A stretch of DNA of 5,748 nt from JBFGRM01 sp041563675 (GTDB lineage: Bacteria; Nitrospirota; Nitrospiria; Nitrospirales; Nitrospiraceae): the NCBI GenBank assembly GCA_041563675.1, contig JBFGRM010000164.1, positions 1 to 5,748 of the forward strand, given 5' to 3'. Positions 1 to 5,437 of the stretch are shown one piece after another. The position numbers and the translations under genes were made by a program. The notes under the pieces are model-generated. The model had not been told where the DNA came from and searched no databases. It was given only the letters and a program-made list of their open reading frames with translations. The first letter of the stretch is position 1. Every line of letters starts with the position of its first letter.

Positions 1-372
1 CACCTCGATTTCCTTGTCCGTGAACACCGGTTTCCACGGCGCTTCACCAGCCAGCATCGCGTACAACCGGAGCCGGTGATCTCTCACGCGAAATCCGGCC
101 AGGATCGCCCTGAAATCCTCCGCGGCGATCGCAGCCGGATGAGTGTGGGCAGCTTCCGGCTTGTCCGGGATGACGCTTGGGTCCGGCTCGATCCTGACGA
201 ACGTCGTCGGGTCCTGATACACGATCTCGCCGGGTATCGCGCCGACGGCACAGCCGGCAAGCAGGAGGAGCAGTGAAAAGTAAAACGTGAGAAGTGAAAT
301 GTGAAAGTCAGAGTCTGTTGGCGATACGCGGTGACGCGGACGACTCTCCCCCTCCGACTCCTTGCTTTTCAC
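1..372 (-). CDS. Small lipoprotein of unknown function (5' part; runs off the left edge)
   Basis: The frame is open for 124 codons from a GTG at 372 to the window edge, so the C-terminus is missing. I do not recognise the family. Residues 23-38 form a hydrophobic stretch rich in Phe, Leu and Ser, followed by the lipobox L38-A39-G40-C41 (Cys codon 250-252), so the product is predicted to be Sec-exported and lipidated. The mature part begins AVGAIPGEIVYQDP, passes through a Pro/Asp-rich linker, and continues into a more globular segment with FRAILAGFRVRDHRLRLYAM. The start is forced: an in-frame TGA lies at 376-378, and no ATG, GTG or TTG occurs between the GTG and the Cys codon. An AAAGG lies 6 nt upstream of that GTG. 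The whole n-region and hydrophobic core lie in the inverted-repeat element at 272-394. The n-region is long (22 residues) and mixed in charge, which is atypical. It follows the cyclophilin gene and is probably co-transcribed with it. Confidence 0.72.
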   Translation of the reverse strand, partial: MKSKESEGESRPRHRVSPTDSDFHISLLTFYFSLLLLLAGCAVGAIPGEIVYQDPTTFVRIEPDPSVIPDKPEAAHTHPAAIAAEDFRAILAGFRVRDHRLRLYAMLAGEAPWKPVFTDKEIEV

Positions 373-394
373 TTTTCACCTTTCACTTTTCACT
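272..394. repeat. Inverted-repeat element A (GTGAAAA-type arms) spanning the cyclophilin stop and the lipoprotein signal peptide
   Basis: Two 28-nt arms, 272-299 and 367-394, are reverse complements at 25 of 28 positions. Each arm is built from degenerate 7-9 nt units of the type AGTGAAA. Pairing resumes further in, with GAGTC at 311-315 facing GACTC at 356-360, leaving a GC-richer core of about 40 nt. The arms are much more A/T-rich and purine/pyrimidine-asymmetric than their surroundings. The right arm contains the stop codon of the cyclophilin gene (390-392) and the GTG start of the lipoprotein gene (370-372). The left arm encodes most of the lipoprotein hydrophobic core. Transcribed, it could fold into a long stem. 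It has no U-run after a compact GC stem, so it is not a classical terminator. It resembles element B at 5343-5418 in base composition and placement. Confidence 0.85.
379..383 (-). promoter_or_regulatory. Putative ribosome binding site (AAAGG) for the GTG start at 372
   Basis: On the minus strand AAAGG precedes the GTG by 6 nt. It is part of the repeat arm, so it may be fortuitous. It would be base-paired when the element folds, which could limit initiation unless ribosomes finishing the cyclophilin gene (stop at 390-392) open the stem. Confidence 0.4.
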
Positions 395-899
395 TCGTGA
401 TTGTGACTTTCATCTCCATCCGCTCGAGTGGGTTGTCCCGGCTGTCGCGGCGCGCGCTCACGATTTTATCGGCAACCTCCAGGCCGCTGACAACTTCGCC
501 GAACACCGTATAGTTCCAGTCCAGAAAGTTTGCATCCGCTACACAGATGAAGAACTGGGACCCAGCGCTGTCCGGATCATTCGCGCGCGCCATCGACAGG
601 GTCCCGCGCTTGTGCGGGCGGCTGTTGAACTCGGCTTTGATCCGATGGCCGGGCCCGCCAAGCCCATGCGTGGCCCGGTCTTGCGACTTGGTATTGGGAT
701 CACCTCCCTGAATCATGAACCCGGGGATGACCCGATGAAAGGTCGTGCCATCGTAAAACCTGTCTGTCGCCAACTTGACGAAATTGGCCACGTGATTGGG
801 AGCGATTTCGGGGAAGAACACGAGCTGGATCTCCCCGACCGACTCCCCCTTGCTCGTCACGGTGATCGTGGCCCGTGGCGGTGTACCGGTCTCCGACAT
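390..899 (-). CDS. Peptidyl-prolyl cis-trans isomerase, cyclophilin type (cytoplasmic)
   Basis: This 169-residue protein is a single cyclophilin domain (about residues 10-169) that isomerises Xaa-Pro bonds and assists folding. Visible signature residues are FHRVIPGFMIQGGDP (catalytic Arg56, Phe61, Gln64), LSMARA at 101-106, and GSQFFI at 113-118 (Gln115, Phe117). The Trp that binds cyclosporin in human CypA (Trp121) is Phe125 here and His126 is Tyr130, as is common in bacterial cyclophilins. No signal peptide or membrane segment is visible, so it should be cytoplasmic. I chose ATG 899 because GGGAG precedes it at a good distance and because the residues further upstream overlap the previous gene and are not cyclophilin-like. 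The gap from the preceding propeller gene is 10 bp, and the RBS overlaps that gene's TGA region, which suggests translational coupling. The stop codon lies in inverted-repeat element A. Family assignment is firm; assignment to a ppiA/ppiB subgroup is not. Confidence 0.95.
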   Translation of the reverse strand: MSETGTPPRATITVTSKGESVGEIQLVFFPEIAPNHVANFVKLATDRFYDGTTFHRVIPGFMIQGGDPNTKSQDRATHGLGGPGHRIKAEFNSRPHKRGTLSMARANDPDSAGSQFFICVADANFLDWNYTVFGEVVSGLEVADKIVSARRDSRDNPLERMEMKVTITK

Positions 900-909
900 C
901 GTGACTCCC

Positions 910-2007
910 TCAGCGAAACATGTCGAACGGGGACTGGGCGGACCCTTCCAGCCCCTGGTTGATCGCAACCCACGACGTCCCGTCGTCGCTGCGGAAGGCC
1001 CCCGCGTTGGTACCGGCATAGAGGGAGCCGTCGTCGGAGGCCACGAGCGCTTGAATGGACAACTCCGTCAGCCCGTCGTTCACCGACGCCCAGGCTCCCT
1101 GTTGGTCGAGGGCCCGGAAGACGCCGCGCCCGGTTCCGACAAACAGTCCCGACGCGGTTGGGACGATGCCCCTGATCGAATCATTCGGCAGGGCACGGCT
1201 GATGGGGCTCCAGTGCCGGCCACGGTCCCCGCTCCGAAAGACTCCGCCATCGAACGTCCCCACGTAGATCGCCTGGTCCGCGCCAATCGCGATGACACGG
1301 ATGAAGTTCTCCCGCAAGCCTTCATGGTCCTTCAGGCCTGTGGCCAGCCGTTCCCACCCGGCGGTCTCCTTTGGCAGGTGCATGACGCCCTTCCCGGAGG
1401 TCCCGGCGTAGAGGCTCCCGTCCTTCGCAATGGCCAGACAATGCACGAGGACATCCTCCAGACCGGTCGACACCATGGACCACTGCCCCGCGGGCTCATT
1501 CAGACGGTAGACGCCGTTTCCCGTTCCGGCGAAGAGACCCCGGTCGGTCGCCAGGAGCGCCTTCACCTGCAGGCGCTTCAGACCCTTGTTCACGACGTGC
1601 CAGGAGTTTCCGCCGTCATCGGAACGGAAGATGCCGCCGCGCACGGTTCCGGCGTACACCGTGCCGTCCGCCATCGTCACGAGCGACAGCACGAAGAGAT
1701 CCACCAGCCCCTCATTCACCGGCACCCAGGTCTGACCGCGATCCGCGCTGCGAAACATCCCCATGCCGAAGGACCCGGCCAACAGCGTGTTCGGCTCGAT
1801 GACCGTGAGGGCTTGAATGCTCGGTATCGTCAAAAACGGAAACGGGCTCGCCGGGACGTCGTGGCCCTCGGTAGCCGTGAGCACCCGCTCGCCGTTCGCC
1901 GCCCCGGGGACCGGTCCCTCGACCGCCCCGCCTGCACCTCCCACGGACAGGAGAACCACCCAGAGGGCGAGCATCGTGCTCCCAAACAGCGGTTGTGTTT
2001 TTCTCAT
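910..2007 (-). CDS. Secreted seven-bladed BNR/Ycf48-like beta-propeller protein, function unknown
   Basis: A 365-residue protein with an N-terminal Sec signal peptide: Arg-Lys near the start, hydrophobic core at about residues 13-24, then small residues around GGAGGA as the likely cleavage region. No lipobox Cys and no twin Arg are present. The mature part holds seven similar repeats of roughly 40-48 residues with the pattern G-x-(L/V)-(Y/F)-(A/V)-G-T ... G-(V/I)-F-R-S-x-D-x-G-x-x-W-x-x-(V/I)-N-x-G-L. The aligned Trp residues fall at about 94, 136, 176, 218, 266, 306 and 346. These are BNR/sialidase-type blades, and seven of them would close one propeller. The key residues of a sialidase active site are not obvious, so enzymatic activity is doubtful and a binding or assembly-factor role is more likely (inference). 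Three tandem ATG codons (2005-2013) follow a GTG at 2028; the last ATG has AGGG 6 nt upstream and is preferred. It lies downstream of tatC and upstream of the cyclophilin gene. Confidence 0.88.
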   Translation of the reverse strand: MRKTQPLFGSTMLALWVVLLSVGGAGGAVEGPVPGAANGERVLTATEGHDVPASPFPFLTIPSIQALTVIEPNTLLAGSFGMGMFRSADRGQTWVPVNEGLVDLFVLSLVTMADGTVYAGTVRGGIFRSDDGGNSWHVVNKGLKRLQVKALLATDRGLFAGTGNGVYRLNEPAGQWSMVSTGLEDVLVHCLAIAKDGSLYAGTSGKGVMHLPKETAGWERLATGLKDHEGLRENFIRVIAIGADQAIYVGTFDGGVFRSGDRGRHWSPISRALPNDSIRGIVPTASGLFVGTGRGVFRALDQQGAWASVNDGLTELSIQALVASDDGSLYAGTNAGAFRSDDGTSWVAINQGLEGSAQSPFDMFR

Positions 2008-2013
2008 CATCAT

Positions 2014-2017
2014 CCCT
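2014..2017 (-). promoter_or_regulatory. Ribosome binding site (AGGG) choosing among three tandem ATG codons
   Basis: AGGG lies 6 nt before the third of three consecutive ATG codons (2007) and is too close to the first (2013). This favours the start giving MRKTQPLFG, with a normal signal peptide. The GTG at 2028 would begin just after the tatC stop and has no visible RBS. Confidence 0.5.
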
Positions 2018-2030
2018 GGTGTGGTCACGG

Positions 2031-2846
2031 CTATTTGACTCGATACCCGGCGGTCCCCGTCGGCACCGGCTGCCCACCCTGACCTTCCGGACCAGCCTCA
2101 CCTTCGCCGCCGGGATCGGGGCTTCGCCTGCGCGGCCGCCCGAACAGTCGTGCACCCACGATGCCCAACTCATACATGACCACCAGAGGGATCGCCATGA
2201 GCAACATCGTGTAGATGGTGGGATCAGGGGTGAGAATTGCAGAGACGATGAGGATGATGAGGATCGCGTGCTTCCGGAACCCGTTGAGATCTGCCACTGT
2301 GACATAGCCCGCTCGGGCCAGGAGCGTGAGCACGAGCGGCAACTCGAAGCCGAATCCGAGGATGAGCGAGAACTTCACGTTGAAATCGACGAAGGTGCCG
2401 ACGGCCAGCTCCGGCCTGAGCTCGTGCTCCGCGCCGAATCCCACAAAAAACTCGAGCACCATGGGCAGAACGACGAGATTACAGAACACCAACCCCAGCG
2501 CGAACAGGACCCCCGCGAGGAGAAAGACGGGGATCGCGAGGCGTTGCTCCCGGACGAGCAGCGCCGGCTCGATGAATTTCCAGAATTGAAACAGGATCAT
2601 CGGCAAGCTGAGCACGATGCTGACCAGGAAGGACACCTTGATCGCCGCAAAGAGCGCCTCCGTCGGCCCGTAAAAGGCCAACCGGTCGACCTCGACTTGG
2701 GCCAAGGACCTCGCCATCCAATCGATCATTTCTCGCGCGTAAAAGAAGGCCGCCCCAAAACAGATCATAATGGTCGCCCCGATGATCAGGAGCCGTTTCT
2801 TGATCAGGGCGAGATGCGCCTGGAGTGGGGCGATCGCTATGGCCAT
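2031..2846 (-). CDS. tatC: Sec-independent protein translocase subunit TatC
   Basis: This 271-residue integral membrane protein is the receptor core of the twin-arginine translocase, which exports folded proteins. Six hydrophobic segments are visible at about 19-37, 68-90, 104-128, 154-178, 192-206 and 211-232. Conserved family features include FYGPTEALFAAIKVSF at 58-73, PMILFQFWKFIEPAL at 82-96, Glu100 (matching E. coli Glu103), FELP at 167-170 (Glu168, matching Glu170) and ILTPDP at 204-209. The N-terminus is unusual: PLQAHLALIKKRL aligns with E. coli PLITHLIELRKRL, so Glu15 is replaced by Leu14 and Arg17 by Lys16. The C-terminal 35 residues form a Gly/Pro/Glu-rich cytoplasmic tail. ATG 2846 has GAGGA about 8 nt upstream. 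The gene starts 27 bp after the YdcH-like gene. No tatA or tatB is seen here, so those must lie elsewhere. Confidence 0.97.
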   Translation of the reverse strand: MAIAIAPLQAHLALIKKRLLIIGATIMICFGAAFFYAREMIDWMARSLAQVEVDRLAFYGPTEALFAAIKVSFLVSIVLSLPMILFQFWKFIEPALLVREQRLAIPVFLLAGVLFALGLVFCNLVVLPMVLEFFVGFGAEHELRPELAVGTFVDFNVKFSLILGFGFELPLVLTLLARAGYVTVADLNGFRKHAILIILIVSAILTPDPTIYTMLLMAIPLVVMYELGIVGARLFGRPRRRSPDPGGEGEAGPEGQGGQPVPTGTAGYRVK

Positions 2847-2873
2847 AAAGAGGTTCCTCGCCGCACAGCCGCG

Positions 2874-3122
2874 TTACGACGAGGTCGCGCTGCCGGCTTC
2901 GACCTGGTGCCGATAGTCTCGAATGAGCTCGGCCATCCGGTCCTTCTTGGCAAGCTTCTCTTTTTGCAACTGTTTCTTCGTCACTTCTTCCTGTGGTGTC
3001 AGCACGTGGCGTTTTTGCATCTCACTCAGCTCTCCATCAAGCCGATGATGGGCATCTTCCAACTCCCGAAACTCATGATTGGACTCCCGCAAGCGCTCGA
3101 CGATCGCATTATCTGGAAGCAT
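2874..3122 (-). CDS. Small coiled-coil protein, DUF465/YdcH-like
   Basis: An 82-residue, highly charged protein predicted to be almost entirely alpha-helical. The pattern VERLRESNHEFRELEDAHHRLDGEL (residues 8-32) followed by KKQLQKEKLAKKDRMAELIR (49-68) matches the YdcH/DUF465 family: Leu heptads, an EF..L...H..LD motif, then the L.K.KL..KD.I motif near the C-terminus. The family is usually 65-80 residues, so this one is near normal length, with a short Gly/Ser/Thr tail. Its biochemical function is not established. It has no signal peptide and should be cytoplasmic. The start at ATG 3122 is supported by a near-perfect Shine-Dalgarno. It is the first gene after the widest gap in the block (89 bp) and may head its own transcript with tatC and the genes below. 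Confidence 0.85.
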   Translation of the reverse strand: MLPDNAIVERLRESNHEFRELEDAHHRLDGELSEMQKRHVLTPQEEVTKKQLQKEKLAKKDRMAELIRDYRHQVEAGSATSS

Positions 3123-3126
3123 ATCC

Positions 3127-3134
3127 CACCTCCT
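3127..3134 (-). promoter_or_regulatory. Strong Shine-Dalgarno (AGGAGGTG) for the YdcH-like gene
   Basis: The minus strand reads AGGAGGTG followed by GGAT and the ATG at 3122. It is the best RBS in the window, implying efficient independent initiation of this small protein rather than coupling to rimI. Confidence 0.85.
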
Positions 3135-3188
3135 GTCGAGTTAGATGGTTGGACGTGCGCCGCGGCACGCGGTGAGCTGTGGACGGGC

Positions 3189-3204
3189 ATGAAGTTGACT
3201 TCAT
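3189..3204. other. Perfect 16-bp dyad in the rimI to YdcH-like gap
   Basis: ATGAAGT-TG-ACTTCAT is a two-fold symmetric sequence with 7-bp arms and a 2-bp centre, sitting 7 bp after the rimI stop. The centre is too small for a good RNA hairpin, so a protein-binding operator is more plausible than a terminator. The gap 3123-3211 holds no recognisable promoter hexamers. One such dyad could occur by chance. Confidence 0.3.
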
Positions 3205-3211
3205 CCCTACC

Positions 3212-3739
3212 CTACTCCGCGGCCGAACTCAGTTCCATGAGAATCGCATCCTCTTTCGGATCGCTATAGTAATCTTTTCGGACCGCCGTGCGTTCAAAGC
3301 CGAACCGCCCGTATAGCCTGAGCGCCGGCTCGTTGGAGGCACGGACCTCGAGCGTCATCCGCCTGACGCCCTGGGATCGTCCCTCCGCCAACGCGTGGTC
3401 CACGAGCATGCGTGCAATGCCCCGGCGACGCACCGGCGGCGCGACAGCTACATTCATGAGCCGAAGCTCGTCGAACACGAGCCAGTAACACACGTAGCCG
3501 AGAATCTCGCGATCACGCCTGCGGCGCGCAAGGACGAACCGTGCGAACGGATTCCCCTCGATCTCAGCCCGGAGCATTTTCTCGGTCCAGGGCGAGGAGA
3601 ACGAGGCACGCTCGATCTCGATGACGGCCTCAAGATCCGACAGGCCCGCAGGCTCGAGGAGAAGCTCCGCGGTGCCCGCGCAGCCTGCCGTTCCCTCACC
3701 CTGGGCCGCATCGTCCATGTGCTTGGCGACCGCATCCAT
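3212..3739 (-). CDS. rimI: Ribosomal-protein-alanine N-acetyltransferase RimI (GNAT family)
   Basis: A 175-residue GNAT acetyltransferase that in E. coli acetylates the N-terminal Ala of ribosomal protein S18. The acetyl-CoA loop follows strand MNVAVAPP (95-102) as R104-R-R-G-I-A109, the R-x-x-G-x-A form of the motif. LEVRASN (130-136) and the later Tyr143 match E. coli RimI Glu103 and Tyr115, the proposed catalytic pair. The C-terminal GFERTAVRKDYYSDPKEDA (147-165) is typical of RimI. Before the domain there are about 25 extra polar, Gly/Ala-rich residues compared with the usual 145-160 residue protein. I chose ATG 3739 because GGGAG sits 5 nt upstream; ATG 3718 is possible but has no RBS. 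It starts 13 bp after tsaB, a very common pairing in bacteria. The same frame stays open far upstream through tsaB, but that part is not RimI-like. Confidence 0.93.
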   Translation of the reverse strand: MDAVAKHMDDAAQGEGTAGCAGTAELLLEPAGLSDLEAVIEIERASFSSPWTEKMLRAEIEGNPFARFVLARRRRDREILGYVCYWLVFDELRLMNVAVAPPVRRRGIARMLVDHALAEGRSQGVRRMTLEVRASNEPALRLYGRFGFERTAVRKDYYSDPKEDAILMELSSAAE

Positions 3740-3752
3740 GGTCGCTCCCGGA

Positions 3753-4517
3753 TCATTGTCTGGCTGGTGACGGCGCCGCGCCGCCGACCTTTCGGACCCT
3801 GCCGCCCCGCCGTGGCGCGCTTCGTGCCCGTTCCCAGTTGAGCTCGGCTTCCGATCGCTGGACGTATTGCGGCGAGAGGCCGCCCGACTCGACTTCGCCT
3901 CGCTCCAGCCTCCCAAGGGCCGCCCGGCCCACACTGACGGCCGATGGGAGCAACCGTTTCGCTGGCGCTGGACGGACCCGCCCGGGTCCCGCGGCAAACA
4001 GGGCGCGAAGCCTGGCTTCGTAGGCAAGCCATCCGTCACCCAAGACCACGGTCGTCCGCGAGAGAGAAGCGGGAATGAGCTCGAGAGGCCCGACCCGAGC
4101 TTCCTGAACCTGGACGGGTCGGCCCTCCGGCGTCCAGCGGTAGACGGCCCAATAGGCCTCGCCAGCCCGAGCCTTGAGGATCGGGCAGACATCCTGCCCT
4201 TCCTCCCGCACGTTCCACGCCAAGGCTTCCAGCGTCGGCACGGCGACGAGAGGCACCTTGTTGACCGCGCGCAGCCCCAGCGCCGTGGCAAGGCCGACCC
4301 GCAGGCCGGTAAAGGATCCGGGACCAATGGAGACGGCAATTCCGCCCACATCCCGCACGGTCAGCCCGGCCGTCTTCAGGACCACGTCCACGGTCGGAAT
4401 AATCCACTTGGCGTGTGAGCCGTCAGCGTGCCTCTCTACACACGCTGCGACCTCATGGCCGCGCAAGAGCGCCACACTGTGACACGGCGTGGCCGTCTCG
4501 ATCGCCAGCACGTTCAT
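3753..4517 (-). CDS. tsaB: tRNA threonylcarbamoyladenosine biosynthesis protein TsaB (YeaZ)
   Basis: A 254-residue ASKHA-fold protein that partners TsaD and TsaE in transferring the threonylcarbamoyl group to A37 of ANN-decoding tRNAs (t6A). Diagnostic features are MNVLAIETATPCHSVAL at the N-terminus, the motif SIGPGSFTGLRVGLATALGL at 63-82, and VPTLEALA at 93-100. PQYVQRSEAE at 216-225 matches the usual P.Y.R..EAE end of the family. Beyond that motif there are about 29 extra residues rich in Arg, Ala and Gly, longer than in the typical 220-235 residue TsaB, possibly a disordered tail. The start ATG overlaps the TGA of the upstream lipoprotein gene (ATGA, 4514-4517), so translation is coupled. 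rimI follows after 13 bp. Confidence 0.96.
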   Translation of the reverse strand: MNVLAIETATPCHSVALLRGHEVAACVERHADGSHAKWIIPTVDVVLKTAGLTVRDVGGIAVSIGPGSFTGLRVGLATALGLRAVNKVPLVAVPTLEALAWNVREEGQDVCPILKARAGEAYWAVYRWTPEGRPVQVQEARVGPLELIPASLSRTTVVLGDGWLAYEARLRALFAAGPGRVRPAPAKRLLPSAVSVGRAALGRLERGEVESGGLSPQYVQRSEAELNWERARSAPRRGGRVRKVGGAAPSPARQ

Positions 4518-5437
4518 GTCAGGGCCCCACGGTCGTGTCCGGTGAGCCGGAGGGCAAGACGCAGGTCGCCGTCACGCAACGGTACGTTCGGGTGAATCTC
4601 CGAAAACGTGATGTCGATGCGGCCGTCATTCTCGCCATTCGTCGCCTTGATCTGGAAGGGAAGCACGAGGCCTTGAGACGACGGCAGGTCCGCGATCGTC
4701 GCCCCTTCCGGTTCGCTCATCGCCGGCCGAAAATCAGCCAGTTCCAACGTTCCGATCAGCGCGCCATCCGGCGCAAACCGTTTCTCGCGCACCACATTGA
4801 AGGCGTGCCGCTCGAACCAGATCTGCCGGGTCACCGCCCCCTCCCGCACCGGGTCAGGATGCGAAGCACGGACATCCAGTCGATACAGGTCGTGGTCCTC
4901 CTCGAGGATGACCCGGGCCCCGGGTTGGATTGGTTCCACGCCCAGCAATCCACTCATGGCCAGGACGCTCAGCCTGACCGAATCCGAGATGCCGCCCGTT
5001 CGGGCCAGCTCGGCCGGAGATCCCGTCACGCGGCGACGTTCGCTCGGCACATGCAGATGGTAGCGGGCCGGCTCGAGCACAAAATCAAAAATCCTCCCGC
5101 CAAACCGGTCGAATCCCTGCAACCGGAGGGCCTCCGTCCGGCTATAGAATAAAGTGCCATAGACGGTTTGAGCAATGGGGAGTGCCGGGGACTTCACCTC
5201 GGCCGAAAAGAGCCCCTTGACAGTTCGGAGCGCGCCCTCGCGCCGTTCCAGCAGGCTCGCGAGATCCTCCGCGGTGGCCTCCAGCAGGGGCAGGGTGGGC
5301 CTTTCGAGAGCAGGCTGCCGCAAGGAGCATGCGGCGATGCCGAAGGAAAAATTCAGAATTAAAAAGGTAAAAATAAGTATTCCGCGACCTTTTAATTTTT
5401 CCTTTTTACTTTTTAATTCGCTATGCGAGTACCGCAT
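4514..5437 (-). CDS. Outer-membrane-type lipoprotein, LolA/LolB/DUF4292-like
   Basis: A 307-residue predicted lipoprotein. The n-region carries Lys-rich KSKKEKLKGRG, then a hydrophobic core ILIFTFLILNFSFG, then lipobox I-A-A-C with Cys37. The residue after Cys is Ser, not Asp, consistent with outer-membrane sorting by E. coli rules. The mature part has a helix (about 52-72, LASLLERREGALRTVKGLFSA) followed by alternating strands such as TVYGTLFYSR and ALRLQGFDRFGGRIFDFVLEP. That pattern suggests the LolA/LolB-like half-barrel superfamily, in which DUF4292 lies. This is recognition by pattern only, and the ligand is unknown. ATG 5437 is preferred because GAGG precedes it by 6 nt; GTG 5458 would add seven residues but has a weak RBS. 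No other usual start lies between 5437 and the Cys codon, so the inverted-repeat element B is inside the gene. The gene overlaps radA by 17 bp upstream and tsaB by 4 bp downstream. Confidence 0.82.
   Translation of the reverse strand: MRYSHSELKSKKEKLKGRGILIFTFLILNFSFGIAACSLRQPALERPTLPLLEATAEDLASLLERREGALRTVKGLFSAEVKSPALPIAQTVYGTLFYSRTEALRLQGFDRFGGRIFDFVLEPARYHLHVPSERRRVTGSPAELARTGGISDSVRLSVLAMSGLLGVEPIQPGARVILEEDHDLYRLDVRASHPDPVREGAVTRQIWFERHAFNVVREKRFAPDGALIGTLELADFRPAMSEPEGATIADLPSSQGLVLPFQIKATNGENDGRIDITFSEIHPNVPLRDGDLRLALRLTGHDRGALT
5343..5418. repeat. Inverted-repeat element B (AATTAAAAAG-type arms) encoding a lipoprotein signal peptide
   Basis: An A/T-rich patch in otherwise GC-rich DNA. 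Outer arms: 5357-5373 pairs with 5403-5418 apart from a one-base indel. An alternative perfect 11-bp pairing joins 5343-5353 (AAGGAAAAATT) with 5394-5404. Short matches (TTAAAAAGG at 5359-5367, CCTTTTAA at 5388-5395) allow nested folds. Read on the minus strand, the first arm encodes ELKSKK and the second encodes IFTFLI. The right edge lies 3 bp from the radA stop codon. It resembles element A at 272-394 in using degenerate AGT(G/A)AAAA-like units. Whether it also acts as a promoter is unclear; I see no convincing -35/-10 pair. Confidence 0.8.

Noticed and set aside
272..394. CRISPR-like array in the repeated GTGAAAA units
   Set aside because: Units are 7-9 nt, contiguous and degenerate, with no spacers. 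The overall design is an inverted repeat with one core.
272..394. Rho-independent terminator between the cyclophilin and the lipoprotein
   Set aside because: The stem is A/T-rich with a very long loop and no terminal U-run after a compact GC stem, and it lies within coding sequence of the next gene.
294..962. Plus-strand open frame opposite the cyclophilin gene, beginning in element A
   Set aside because: It is antisense to a firm cyclophilin gene. Its Phe/Ser-rich FSLFTFHFSL stretch is just the T-rich strand of the repeat read in another frame.
900..1019. Upstream extension of the cyclophilin to a start at 1019
   Set aside because: It overlaps the end of the propeller gene by more than 100 bp, has no cyclophilin similarity, and ATG 899 has a clear GGGAG site.
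1926..2007. Twin-arginine signal on the propeller protein downstream of tatC
   Set aside because: The N-terminus has a single Arg-Lys and no S/T-R-R-x-F-L-K pattern, so an ordinary Sec signal fits better.
796..3269. Two long plus-strand open frames (796-2082 and 1995-3269) opposite the propeller, tatC and YdcH-like genes
   Set aside because: Their translations show no domain or signal pattern, are full of His/Arg/Pro/Gln, and lie exactly antisense to well-recognised genes. Long antisense frames are expected in GC-rich codon-biased DNA.
3740..4351. Upstream extension of rimI through the tsaB region (open to 4351)
   Set aside because: The extra part is a shadow frame of tsaB, rich in Arg/Ser/Pro, without GNAT features. 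ATG 3739 has a good RBS.
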